Shown one piece after another: positions 11,984-24,959 of a stretch of DNA of 64,000 bases. Under the pieces are notes generated by a model, which was not told the origin of the DNA, did not search any database, and saw nothing but the letters and a program-made list of their open reading frames with translations. Source of the DNA: Rhizophagus irregularis (taxonomy: Eukaryota; Glomeromycota; Glomeromycetes; Glomerales; Glomeraceae); contig NC_089434.1 in assembly GCF_026210795.1 (NCBI RefSeq), forward strand, positions 744,001 through 808,000, read 5' to 3'. The position numbers and the translations under genes are program-made. The stretch's first letter is position 1; each line of letters opens with the position of its first letter.

Positions 11984-12488
11984 CACAGTGAAATTCGATA
12001 AACCGGATCTATCGGTTCCACTAAAAATATCCGGTTTATCGGGATATCCGGTTTAGCGAAAAAATTTCGATATATTGAAAATCTATTATATTGAATTTTT
12101 AAAAAATTTTCATGCTAATAAAACTAATATACACTATAATTTGATTTTTCATCTAGTTTTAGGTTATAGAGGTCATGAAAATGAATATAAAATATTTTAA
12201 CTGAATATATAAGTAATACTTAACTTCAGCCGGAATTAAGATTTTTATAATTCCGGCCAAATTTAAGATTTACCGAATCACGTTACTTAAATTTTATTGG
12301 TTCCCAGTCACGTGATCCGGTTTATCGAATCATTTTTACTATAGCTGGTTAGAAAATTGATCCGTTATAGCGAATATCGAGCTTTTACTAGTAAACTCTG
12401 GTATATCGAGCCTATTTTAATATACATGATTTGGTTCCAGCAAAAAAGTCCGGCTTATCGAATATCCGGTTTATCAAATTTCACTGTG
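11984..12488. mobile_element. Tigger/pogo-like MITE, 505 bp, TA target site
   Basis: Terminal inverted repeats of about 23 bp starting cacagtgaaatt match at 22 of 23 positions (11984-12006 and 12466-12488). Both ends are flanked by TA. The inside repeats words of the termini (ccggtttatcg) but has no transposase frame, so it is non-autonomous. The CAGTG-type ends with TA duplication fit the pogo/Tigger branch of the Tc1-mariner superfamily; that placement is from family knowledge. Confidence 0.8.
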
Positions 12489-15400
12489 TAAGTAGAAATT
12501 AAAATTATTAAAAAGCTATATTTATGGCTTATTGTGTAGTTGAACTAATTTTTGAAGAAGATAATTTCAACATTTGATTTCACATAAATAAAAAGCCTCA
12601 TTTAATACTAAATAGGGCTTTTAATTATTATTACAAATAAATACAGATATAAAAAATTTTTTTTCAATGATTCCCCCCTTTTCCTAAATATTTAAATATT
12701 CAACTTTTGAGATTTAATAAATTATTAAAAAAAATTTATTTTGAAAAATTATTCATGAAAAAAATACTTTAAACAAGCGAGATATGCTATATGGATGCAT
12801 CAGATCATTCAAATTCTTTTACCAATTATGTATTCTCTCTATTCACTTAAGAATAAAATTTTATAATTTTAATTCTTCTATTCTTCTAACAAACATTAAT
12901 ACAATTTATTCTATCATATTTCCTAAACATACTAATATCATTATTTATTGCATACATAACATTTATATCATTTTTAAACTTTTATAATAACTCTAGAATT
13001 GTTCATAGAAATTACCATGATACATACAATTTGATAATATTTGGTTCAATTATTATGATTTGAAATGTATTCAAGACAATTGTAGAAATCCAAGAACATT
13101 CATTTGCAAAGAATGTAAATAAATATCATTGATATTTGATATTGTAATAAGGTTGGTAGTTCATACCTAATATATTGAGTGGAATGTGCATTACATAATG
13201 TTGCAATTTTTACATACACTTGAAGCTATCAACAATTACATCAAGTTAATTTCTGTGTTGGAGAAATTTAAGGAATCAACCAAATTAAAAAAAAATAATT
13301 TTAAAACCTATACATGTTTTATTATGGACATTTGCTTTATTCCCGCACAAGTCATCATTCCCAAAATATGGAAACAAATGCTTAAACTACTAGATCACTA
13401 GATCACTATTAAAAATTATTGATATATAACTTCTCTCATAATTACAATCTATAATAATGTTATCTTGCTTATAAAGATTCAAATTGGCTTGTGACTGGTA
13501 TAAACACAGACTGGTCAATTACTATAGTATATAACATTATTAAATTTATTACCAATGATATAAAATTAGAAGTTGTAGTACATTTACTTTGGGGAACAAG
13601 TTAAATTTAAAGAAAAAAAAAATGAATCATATTTGAAAGTATCTTTTGTAACCCAAATAATGTTTCATAGTATTTTACCTATACAAGAGATACACAGTAT
13701 TATTACTCGATTCCTTTAAAATTAATAGAACTTTTATTAAAGAATAAATTTCTTATGGAAATAATAGCTGTTACAATGATATTGCACAATGTGAAAAGAT
13801 AGTTTTTACGCATAGTTAAGATATTTCAATCACGATTTCAAAAATACTTGCATGAGACTCCATTTGAAGAAATCTTATCTGATAAAATGGAATTAGTGTA
13901 TCAGACAAAGTATTTAAATAATAAACCTTCCTATTGCCAACTCAAAGAAAAATTAATTTGCACCCTTAATCTTACTTAATTACATTAATTTTAATAAACT
14001 TTGTGATTATTGAGTTTCTGAACAACCCAGAATAGTTATTCATGAAAAAAAAAATGATTTTAAATTAAGAAATACAGTAAAAATGAACTATAAATATTAT
14101 AGTATTCCAAATGTTATTAAAGAAGGACCAAGGCTTGTGAACTTCATCAAAGAAATTAAACATGGGAGGTCATATTTCTGGGTTGACTTATGTGTTCTTA
14201 GTCTCTTATAACTTCAAATCTGTAGGACAACAGGAGGATATCGATGCCAAGGATGACTCCAATGATTATAGTAAATATGTCAAGATGAACGAGACATTGA
14301 GGTGTATTCATCAATTTCAAAGGCCCTCAATTTTATTAATGAACCTGATGGATAGAACTCAATGATTATCTAAGCGAATATGTATATATATATGAAATAA
14401 ACAGAAAAATCTATTTTCTCAAATATTTAAAACCCAATCCAACAAAAAATTTTATTGAGTCTTTACCATTTTACCTTTCCAAGATGAAGGTTTAATAATT
14501 GTATATAGAAAATTAGTATTTTATATGGTATGATAAAAGAATCATAAATTTATTATTAAGCTATAAAAAAAAATTATAGGAGATAATATGTTAGTATATC
14601 ATTATTAAATAGAATGTATACATGAACTTTTAAATTTATAATATAATAATTCTTTAATTAGTAATGTAATAGATCAACATCTAATATCCTGGGCTTAAAA
14701 TTTTCTCTAATGAATGGTCAATTACAAAACCAACCAACTAATGAATATTAAAAGAAAGTTTTCCTTTTATTATGATATATTGTGGACTTTATATGAAAAT
14801 AAATAATGAGGATTATTGGATTAATGACAGATTATGAGTGATTTTCCTAAAGTAATGATTTAGCAGAGGCATATCAACATTCCAGAACAATTCTAAACTC
14901 ATACAAAACTGTAAATGGCATGTCAAACACTCAATATTTTATGACTAAGCAGTACTACTTATATAAATAGATAAGCAAAAGTTTATAAAACAAGAAAATA
15001 TAACAGAATATTTAAATATTAAATATATTTAAACATTGGATTGGCATATTACTCAAAGAAGAAGGATTAATAACTTATATGCATTTTACTATTTAATACT
15101 CAGAAAGAAATGCTATTAGAAGAAACAAATTTTAGTACAGTTTGAGAGTGAACTAATGGAATATTGACATAAAATTTCTCTAACTATCTATGTGTTTAAT
15201 TATTTCAGAATAGGGGCATATTTACTGATATTATTGGCAGAATGAAGTCTGTTAGTAGACACAAATTTTGATGAAAGAAAAATAGTTTTGAGAATATTAA
15301 AAGGGACTGAAGTACATAATTTATTCAAAGGTCAATCTGATGATGATAAAATATGTAAATTGACCAACTATTTATGACTAAGTATATACAACTGGGTGGA

Positions 15401-17160
15401 AACTTACATGAGCCAATTGAGCCATGGATGCAACAGGTGATAAATTATTTCATATAATCACATATTATAGAACCATGGATGCAACAAGTGATAAATTATT
15501 TCATATTGTAGAATAATTACACTAAAGCAACTCTAAAGTTGTTTATACAAAAAAAGCTGAATAAAAGATATGATCAAAGATATGGATATAAAGATTATGA
15601 AAATAATTGAAAGGTATATATAACTGTAATTTGTACAGAAAAATACAAGACTCACTATTAGTTATGTTAGTAAAATCTCTGAAGAGATATTACAATTAAA
15701 TATTTTTCACACATTATACACAATAAGTTACAAGTAACATGGATTTCAAGGATTAACATTATATTTTAATATACAATTTAACTTTCTAATTTACATATAG
15801 ATCTAATTTACATATACAAAAGATTTACAGATTGCTGGAAATAAATATTTTAATCATACTACCAATTACCTCTTTTATAAGCTTAAATAATTTACTACAT
15901 TATTTATATATTTCAGAAATGATAATGATACAAGTAAATTAATAGTCAAAGTATATATATCTATTTATACAACAATTGATGATATTACAAAACTATTTAA
16001 AACAGTATTAATCCAAAATACAACTTATGATAATAATTCTCCATGAACTTACAAATGCCAATTAATGATCTACTACCAAACCGTATGGAAATCAAAAAAT
16101 CTGTTTTATAAAAAAGTTGTTACTTTTTTCAAAAAGTCACATGCTATAGGTGAATTTTTAAGAGAAAAGTATTAAAGGAGATAGTTCAAAGCAATATGTT
16201 AATACACGTTGGACTACCTCTTTGATTGTGTTAATTCTATTTTTAATGTCAAGCAGAAATTTGAAATGTAACATATCCTCAAAAACTTATACCTTTATAT
16301 ATTAGAATTCTTTAGTGTATAGAATCATTAAGTCCCGAACAAATACCATTCATATTGATGGTATTTTTATAGTTTAGAATGGTTCTACTAAAATATTTAT
16401 ATCCTTACACCACTTAAAGCTTAATGGAGATTCCTTACACATCTATATGGATATTTGAAAAAAGATATATCTGAAATTTTATAAATTTAAGAAAAATCAA
16501 CAATAATTATAACATACTAATGCTTATAGAAAATACATTGTTAATAGTAACATTAAACCGGATAATTCTTTATGACTTATTGTATTATTGATATTATTGA
16601 TTAATAGTTCATTTATTATTTTATATATTTTTCAAATGAGATAATAATATAACCTTCAGAATTAAGAACACTATATTTTTTTCTATTTATGATTTGTTAT
16701 TTAATTTTTAAATATATATAATTCACATTGTTCAAAATTATGGGATGAAATTTAATCATTTATTAACTTCAGATTGGTGTTTAATTTGATCAGAATTGAT
16801 AAAAAGATATCAGGATTAAGCACATGATATCAACTCAATATAGTATATAAACAATGTATAATGATTATGAAAATAGAGAACTTATGGAATTTCTTAGATC
16901 CTTCATATTTCATATTTCAGCATTTAGTTTGGAATATTTGATATTAAACATTAATAATAGTTAAAGATGAAGAGCATACATCAGGAGTTTAAAAAGGGTG
17001 TAGATTTGCAAAATTACACGTATGTAAAAAATTACACAAATTCACGACACCTACGTGGGTATACGGGCGTGTAAAATCACAAATATTCTTAATAATGAGA
17101 ATTCCTATATTAATTTAATAAAAAAAATTTTGTATTTTTAAATATAAGGGAATTACACGA
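12489..17160. other. Gene desert with short fragments only
   Basis: Open frames are all 71 codons or fewer, start at no recognisable motif and show no splice-linked partners. A 51-bp unit containing ccatggatgcaaca is repeated twice at 15422-15508. The stretch may be decayed coding sequence (for example 13850-13970 and 14100-14360 read as plausible peptide pieces) but I recognise no family. Confidence 0.5.
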
Positions 17161-17164
17161 TAAA

Positions 17165-17260
17165 ATTCTTCTCTTCCTTTCTTTTTCCTCTTGTTCCCTT
17201 TATTTCTCTCTCACCCTTCTCCTTTCCTTCATCTTTTATTTGTTATTTCTTTCCTGAATA
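17165..17260 (+). repeat. Polypyrimidine tract
   Basis: About 95 bp made almost only of C and T on the + strand, with no exact repeat unit. Such tracts can form triplex DNA or act as splice-type signals, but no gene is placed to use it. Confidence 0.5.
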
Positions 17261-17310
17261 TTTTTATTTTACTCGGCATAATTTCTTTATATTTATTTAT
17301 TTTTTTTTTT

Positions 17311-17400
17311 GCTTACCTTAGGAATTGAACTGATTACCTTGAGTTTTTTTATTATATATCATATCTCGCAATTTAACCACTATGCTATTTAACTTTCTTT
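17311..17400 (-). repeat. Possible tRNA-derived SINE fragment
   Basis: On the minus strand an A-box-like TAGCATAGTGG (17387-17377) is followed 46 bp later by a B-box-like AGTTCAATTCC (17331-17321). Spacing and order fit an RNA polymerase III promoter of tRNA type. The T-stem and acceptor do not pair well, so it is not a working tRNA. A decayed SINE or tRNA pseudogene fits best. Confidence 0.35.
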
Positions 17401-17439
17401 TTTAATTTACAGTATTATATTTTATATTTATCTTAAAAA

Positions 17440-20099
17440 TCATACTCTTTGAGTAAGTTACACAAAATTGCATATTTACATGTTTTTTTATATCATAAAA
17501 TGGTGTAACTATCTATTTATATAAATCCACACTACTTTTTTAAACGCAAATTTATCAAAATATTTCGAATTGTTATATTTATGTATGGATTGCTTAAAAT
17601 CATATATTTGTACAATTTTTTAGAATGTGAATATCCGAAACTACTTGTTTATGTAAATTTACACAATTTTTTTTTAGATGGAAATTTGTTAAAATATTTT
17701 AGACTGTGATTTTATATATAGAATACTCAAAATTATGTATTTATACAATTTTTCAGAATATAGATTTTTTAAACTATCCATTTTTAAAAAATCTATGCAA
17801 TTATTTTAGACACGAATTATCAAATACTATATTTTAAGTGTAAATTAAACAATATCGCGTATTTACGAGTTTTTTCAGGGTGTAAATTTTCGGGATTACC
17901 CATATTTGATAAATCTACATTAATATACACATAATTTAATCTCCCGATGTATATTAAAAAATTTAATGAGTCTGAATAATCCAAAGTAAAATGAAGATGA
18001 ATATGATATAGTTGAAAGTTGAAACATCCCAGAAAATAAATAACAAAGACAACCAAAGAAAAATTAACATTCCAATAAGAAGTATTATATATTTAAATCA
18101 TACAAGTTAAAAATGAAATATATCCTTATGACCAAAATCATGCATCTATTTGCAAATTATTATAAGTTAAATCAAATTATCAGCATAAGAAATAAAAGAA
18201 AATATAATAATTTATTGTGTATAAACTGGATCATAGAAGGGACCTTTAAGATATTATCTAATGTACTATTTCATCAATTGTATGCCATTCATGCATTGGC
18301 AAATAAAGCAGATTTCCTATAAGTTATGAGAAAATCTTTAGAAATACAAATTAGTTTGAAGGATTAATTGAATTAGATAATTGTTTGTAACTTACCTTCA
18401 CATTAATAAGGGATGCTTCTTCCATTCATGCCAAAATCTTTGGAAATAAATTCAATCAAAAGGATTGGCTAGTGAATATAGTATTAACAAATATTTTAGC
18501 AACCTTTGCTTCAGCTACATTTATTCAAGCTAAATTCTTTATACATCCAAATAAAACAGATAATAATTATGAGGAAGAATACTTAGAGGTAGATTTATAA
18601 AAGCAATTTTGAAAAATAATAATGAAAATTTAAATTCAAAAAAATCTGAATTATAATGACTTACCTGAAAATTTATTATATTAGAGTATATACAATTATA
18701 GAAGGTGATAATAAAATTCCAGTTGAACAATTTACTGTCCCGATTTAATAATGATTCAGAATTGTATATCCTTACACAAATATCGATTACACAGTTTCTT
18801 GGATATTAGTATGGATATTTAAATATCAAGCAAAATTTTGCTTATCATGCATTGCAATGGATTCTTTGATCAAATTTTATAAGCAAATATTAATAATAGA
18901 TATTAATTAGAAATTGAACAACACGTAGAAGTTAAATATTAAGAGAAATATCCTATGTAATTACTTTAGAATTGAATAAAATAAACACCTCAAAAGTGCA
19001 TTTTATAATAAGAAAAATTAAAAAATTCATAGAAGAAAATTTATTTTATGTAATTCTTAAAATTTAAATCCTCAATGATGCAGCCCGATTACAATGATAA
19101 AGATATATACAAAATCTACAAGAATATTATGATAATTATTTAAAAAAAGGAATGGAGTTTAATAGAAGGAGCTTTGTTATAACATCGGCTTATAGTAAAT
19201 ACATCAATTTGAGCTCATAATACATTTCTTTGCTTATTGCTTAAAAAAAAAGTATTTTCTCTCATGAATAATGCAAAGTTTCTGTTACTACTTCATTTAT
19301 TGTAAAACCTATCTAATCATCTCCTTTACCATAATATATGACTTTATGGAGAGGTACAAACTAAACAGGAATGATATGCCATGAAAGATTATGTTGAATC
19401 TGGAGTTATATCACTTTCAAAAACTAATGGAATTTTGAAAATTACCAATGCAAGTAAAGAGAAAATGCAGGTAGTTAGACAAGGCATTTCACAAATCAAA
19501 ACGCCATATAATTTTAGCCGTATTGATTTTGCTGATCAACACAATGAAGGTAAACTGCTAGATGTCTATTAAGAATAATAAATTACTTAGGGAGAGGGAA
19601 AGGTTAAAGGATCAGGTTTATTATTAAGTGGAAAACAGCAATTATTTACATAATTTAGTATATATCGATATAGAAACATTCAGTAAAAAGTACTTGTTGT
19701 ACAATTATTGCCTAATTCTCATAGTTTAATCAAATTTTATTTTTTTAGCAAAATTTAAACTTATAATTATTGTAAGTTTTATTTAAGACATTCATTAAAC
19801 AAAATTTGTACAATTTTTCAATGTTTTAAATTTGTTGCCAACTTTCATTATTATTTTCATTAAACATTAGTTATAATTCATATGTAGATTTATAGCAATA
19901 ATTATTTATCACTTTCATTATTTTTAATCTATATATAGTTGTTATTAGGATCACTTACTTTGTCAATATTTCAACATTTTAATGAGAATCTTATGCATTG
20001 GTCAATACTTATACATCAATAAATTGTTTGATTCCAAATTCTCAAAAAAAAAAAACTTAAACAATATATATATCTTTATTAACATTTTGGACTTCATAG
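17440..20099. other. Repetitive then featureless AT-rich stretch
   Basis: 17440-17910 repeats loosely spaced words (tttacacaatttttt, agaatgtgaatat, aaactatcc) at roughly 60-100 bp, giving a degenerate low-complexity array. Short peptide-like runs occur near 18420-18600 and 19381-19572 but no family is recognised. Confidence 0.4.
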
Positions 20100-20560
20100 A
20101 TGATGATGAATATAATAATCCAAATCTTCATTAAGAAGAACAAGAGGAATTTGAAATTTTTAATGGTTTGTTTTATTTTTACAAATATTGTACATAATGT
20201 TTATAATAGTAGTACTTTCTTATTTACTAATACACTTGTTTTTCTTTAGAGGGATTTATAAATTAGATTAAAGGCAATATTAATATTTATTTTATTTTGA
20301 AATTTGAATTATTTAAACACTAAGAGTAAAAGAAATTCTTAGTTTGTAATTTAAATAATTTTCTTATGCTATATAAATTATTAACTCAAAGATTATCAAC
20401 TAGAGGATTCTGATGTGTGGCAATTTTTGTTGCTAATGCCATTGAAGTACTATGTTTTATATTATTTATATATTTTAAATTTGATTTTTATTGACATTCA
20501 AATAAAATCGTTTGTATTATATAAATTTGGATTTAGGTATTTTGTATAATATACAACTAA
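20100..20560 (+). pseudogene. Orphan kinase 3' end A (tail exon plus UTR hairpin)
   Basis: After a splice-acceptor-like catag comes the kinase terminal exon (DDDEYNNPNLH, then a stop where S is expected), a donor-like site at 20166, an intron-like stretch, an acceptor before agggattt and the shared 3' UTR with ACTAAGA (20319-20325) and TCTTAGT (20337-20343). There is no kinase domain in the preceding 7 kb. It is a close duplicate of 27430-27825. Confidence 0.6.
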
Positions 20561-21377
20561 TACTTTACAAATCTACACATAAAATCGATGTTGGGTCCTT
20601 AAAATTATATAGAATAAGTGTATGCAAATTTTATGTAGAATTTTTTATATAATTTACATAAAAATATCTCCTGACGAGTTTATTTAAATTAATATTAAAT
20701 TTTACTGCTACATAGAAAAATACAATTCTAAGAGTAAAATAAAATTAAGATACTAAAAAATTTGCATAATTTTAAAAGCCAATTATGGTTAAAAGGTTAC
20801 GGCACGATTTTCCGATTGATTGTTTCCCAACAAGACAAGTTTGACCAGAGTTATAAAGAGTTATACATAAACACGTGATAAAACGGCCAGCGTTAGGCTG
20901 TCAGAAAATGTCCTATTGGGAACGGTCCGTAAGCAGTTAAAAGATATTTATTGTAAATTTGAATGTCATGGTTCAAAATAAATAACATTTCATATATTTT
21001 ACATTTTATAATCCTAACTCCTCTTTAAACATGAACTCTCGTTAATTATGAAACAAACTTATATAAAAATAAATCAACTATCTACTAAAACAATATAATA
21101 TAAAATAGTAAAATAATATAATACAATAAAAATAATAAAATAAAAGTAATTAACTAATTCTATAAAGAATTAACGAAAATCGGTTCACTAGTGTTTCTGC
21201 GGCCATGTATTCTATAACTCAAATATAATTCAGTTGAGCTTGTAAAAATTTTTTTGTATGGGAAAAATGATTTCCAAAAGAAGTTTAATCACGGCAAAAT
21301 AGTTTACCCCTTCTATATATAAACGTAAACTTGTAATGCAGAAATACTTATCTTTCATTTCTTTTTTGAAAAAAAAA
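20561..21377. other. Gene-free stretch before the F-box pseudogene
   Basis: No coding signal. 20780-20940 is somewhat richer in GC, with a caaggtttgacc-like patch, but without recognisable ends. Confidence 0.5.
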
Positions 21378-22704
21378 ATGCCTCGTCATCTTATTGCTGA
21401 TTGTCTTAATTGTATATTTGAATATTTAGAAGATAAAAATATGTTTATTAGTTAATCGTCAATTCTGTAAAATTGCTGTCAGAATTTTGTGAAGAAATGT
21501 TCGGAATTCTCAAGATTTTTCTCAAGAATTTGTTATCAATCTTACTCATCTCTTAAAAACTTCCATTGTTTAATTATCCTATCAAATTTATTACAATCCG
21601 TGGAATCTAACGAATGATTCGAAATTTCCTTTTGATACAAAAGATTCACTTCTCGTCATTGTGCTCGAATGCGCGAGTGCATAATTGCATATTACAAGAA
21701 ATATTAAAAAAGCTTATGAATCAAGTTTCATCATTGAAAACTTTGGATTATTATTATATCGAAAATTATTTTGAATCTATTTATTCACTTGGATCGAAAA
21801 TCTGTTTAACAAATCTTACAGAATTATGGTGTCGTTCAAATATTTGTTCAGAATTTTTTTATCTCAAGAATGTTATAATATTCAATCATTAAATATGAAA
21901 TTAGTTCTTCCTACTTCAGATGGATTGAAATAATTAATTTCTTCACAAAATAATTTAAAACGTATAATTTTTGAATCTCTTTGTTACGTAAATGTTGATA
22001 ATGTAAAAGACATATTCCCCTCATCATTTAAAATTTTTTTTTTAACATTAACCGAATTAATATTAAATAAATGTTATATACCTTTGTCATTTATAACTAA
22101 GTTTAAAAATTTACAAGTATTTGAATTTTTTTTTAATTACAGTTACCCATTTCATGATTTTAATCAATTACAATAGTTTATTTTCACAATTGAAAACTTT
22201 AAAATTTTTACGTTCATTCCAAAAGTTGAAATTTTCATTAAGATTCTTGGAAATTAATGGAACAAATTTGATAGATTTATATATACCTGAAAATCTTGAT
22301 AATACATTGAATTTGGCAAATAGCTAAATGTTGTTTAGACCTTAAAATCTTATCCATAGGATGAAAAACTTAAAATTAATCCTAAATAGCTTTCAATATT
22401 TAGAAATCATTAAATTTCAATATAATGTTGAGAGATATTCTAATCTTAAAACCTTCTTTAGATTAAATTCAATATTATTATGATTTATTTATAGATTGGG
22501 TTGTCTTGAAGGTATTTTATAATTTGAAAAGATTTGTGAAGAATTAAGAGGAATTTTTATAAACTGGAAAGATCGTATACCACAAAAATCACTTTCGCTA
22601 GTTATTGCTAATAACAATATTAAGTATGAAAAATAATGATTGAAAATTATAAGAAAATGAGTATTATTAGGGAATTTAGAATTACAAATTATATGGAATA
22701 TTAG
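21378..22704 (+). pseudogene. F-box / leucine-rich-type protein, decayed
   Basis: Starts MPRHLIADCLNCIFEYLED, a clear F-box opening (these recruit SKP1 in SCF ubiquitin ligases), and breaks at a stop after 25 codons. Pieces continue in other frames: LVNRQFCKIAVRIL followed by TGA where W is expected; EILKKLMNQVSSLKTLDYYY at about 21690-21765; LKTLKFLRSF and LIDLYIPENL near 22190-22300; and a C-terminal run of INWKDRIPQKSLSLVI at about 22560-22610, ending ITNYMEY and a stop at 22704. The order and spacing fit the roughly 450-residue fungal F-box family in which an SWKNRIPQKSL-like motif closes the protein. At least five frame breaks or stops make it non-functional. Confidence 0.7.
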
Positions 22705-23099
22705 AATTTTATTTTATAAAACCTTAAATATATAGAGACTGAACAATTGATTTCTTATTATAAATTATAATAAATAATGTTGCAAATTAAATTTTCTTCA
22801 TTGAAATTCTAAATATTCTTAAACTTTTTCAATATTATTATTTTTATTTTATTTAAAAAGAGAGTTACAAGTTATAACATTATGATCCTTAGGATCCAGC
22901 TCAAAAGTGAAAGTAGTTTTTTTTTTCTGTTACTTCAATAATTGAAGGTGAATTTTAACATTTTTTTTAAAATGATTTATAACTCCTTCGATTTTCACGA
23001 TATGTTATACACAGCTTATGAATAAATATTAATAAATATTTTTACGTGATTTCAATACAAAATGGCGCAAAAAAATCTAAAAATATGTAAAATAAAATG

Positions 23100-23830
23100 A
23101 TGCTTGTTCTTGGCCAGATGTATGGTAAATTAACCTACAACTGTTTCTCCTGAACACCATGTAGAGGTGACAAGCTTCGTTCAGATAAAAAAAACCACTT
23201 ACCTTAAAGCTTACAACCAGTTTATAATTAATAGGGTTAAAAAAAATAAAATATTATTTGGGTTGTTAAGAACAAAAATTTGAGCAGAGAAGTTCGGACA
23301 TATAGATATATAATAACATAACACGACCCTTTTATTTGATACCTATATATAAACTGTGTTTTTTTAGTTATGTTCTGGCCCCAGATACTACTGCTTATGT
23401 GCATCAAGACAAGAAAGAAAATTATAAAGAAAATTGTTTATGTAAAATTTAAAACAAATAACACACATGCACGTGCGCACCAGAACAAGAAAGAAATTAT
23501 TTTTGTAAAATCAAAAATAAGCTTTCTCATTTCCCCATCTAATTATTTGATTTACATATATACTGTACACAATACGTACTAGTCGTACTATGTACATACA
23601 TACATAAAATACGTACGTATATATACGTAATGTGGAAAAGAAGATCGAGCAATAAACACAGGTTTCCCTACTCAAATTTCATTAAAAATTTGTTTAAGTA
23701 TGGTTTTTAACTTTTAACGATTTTTTCAGTTTTTTCAACGTGGAGTTGGTCGGTTTTAAAAAGTGATGCGTAGTTGGTTGTACCTTACCTTTACCATACT
23801 TAACAAAAAAAAAATAAAGAAAAAAAGTGA
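23100..23830 (+). repeat. Left arm of long inverted repeat
   Basis: Reads tgcttgttcttggccagat at its outer end and matches the reverse complement of 26330-26950 in several well-conserved blocks (23101-23235, about 23265-23310, and 23655-23800) separated by diverged sequence. The blocks occur in the same order, so the two arms derive from one sequence. Confidence 0.65.
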
Positions 23831-24130
23831 GAAAAAGTAGGGTGGTTAAAGAGAATAAAGAGAAAAGGTAACTATTTTATGTATCTTAATTATATATAAC
23901 TTAAATCGTGAAGTCATGATTGACTATAATGAAATATGATTGACTATAATGAAATAAATGAAATATTCTCACGTCATTATATACATGACGTCATATTTAA
24001 AATAATATAATTATTTACATACATTTTCTATTAATTTTGATGATTAATAAATTACTGCGCCATTTCGCCATTTGTGTTATTTTACCTTCACGTGACAAAC
24101 ATAGTATAACTGATAACTTTTTTGAAGAAA

Positions 24131-24440
24131 AAATGAAACTTCCAAAGTACGATGGAAATATTCATCAAATAAATGAATAAAACAAGTTCAATTATATTGT
24201 TTTCTTCTTAAAATTGCAAAAATGATGATAATTGCAAGAAATTTTGTTTCATTAGATGAACTTGAAAGAAAATAATTCTTTTTGAATTTTTTAAAAATAA
24301 ATGTATCAAAATTTATTATTGAATTTTATTCACTTTGTCGTAAAGCTATACATGAATTAATCCAATAAAAAATAACCAACTTTCTAATTAAATTAGATTC
24401 CTCTGATTTATAGGTAATATTAATTGAATAAAAAATTTTT
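24131..24440 (+). pseudogene. Decayed gag-like fragment
   Basis: Reads MKLPKYDGNIH, then breaks, with FIIEFYSLCRKA further on. From memory this opening is typical of a gag-like domain found in many R. irregularis proteins, sometimes fused to a MIR domain. I could not verify it. Stops and frame changes show it is dead. Confidence 0.3.
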
Positions 24441-24959
24441 TTTCTCACTCTTCAGAATTATTAATTTTAGCATCAAACCATGTTACTGTAAGTAGATACT
24501 TGTCATTTACAAGAAAATAAGAAAAAATAATAAATGTTTTGAGTAACAAAACGTACTACAGTATATAAGACAAATTCGTATATATACAGTAAGATGATCA
24601 AATCATTATTTGAATTATAAGTGAACATTGATTTTTTTAATATCATCTTAATCCTTCTTATATTTCTTTACGTAGGCAAAATATGTTTTTCTACCTCAAT
24701 AATATTATTTTGTACTTATTTAACCACTCTTCAATAAAAGATAACTCAATCATGCATTTATTATTAAGACATCATATATTTCTCTCATTTATAAAGTTCA
24801 TTGTCAATCGTTACATTACTATTCGAAGAGATTATTAATAATATTAATATGATAGTGTGTAAAATGGGTCTATTATTGTCATAATCATCCGTTTGAACTA
24901 TCATTCTCAATTTCTGAATTTAAGTTCATTAGTTCTATTGAAATCTTTAAAATTATATT

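Noticed and set aside
12784-13401. Two short plus-strand frames
   Set aside because: Low-complexity, no motif and no conserved neighbour.
14100-14365. Possible heterokaryon-incompatibility-like fragment (SYFWVD)
   Set aside because: Only six or seven residues fit and nothing around them supports the domain.
23370-23582. 70-codon plus-strand frame
   Set aside because: Lies in AT-rich sequence between arm blocks of the inverted repeat, starts inside an AT-rich context and has no motif.
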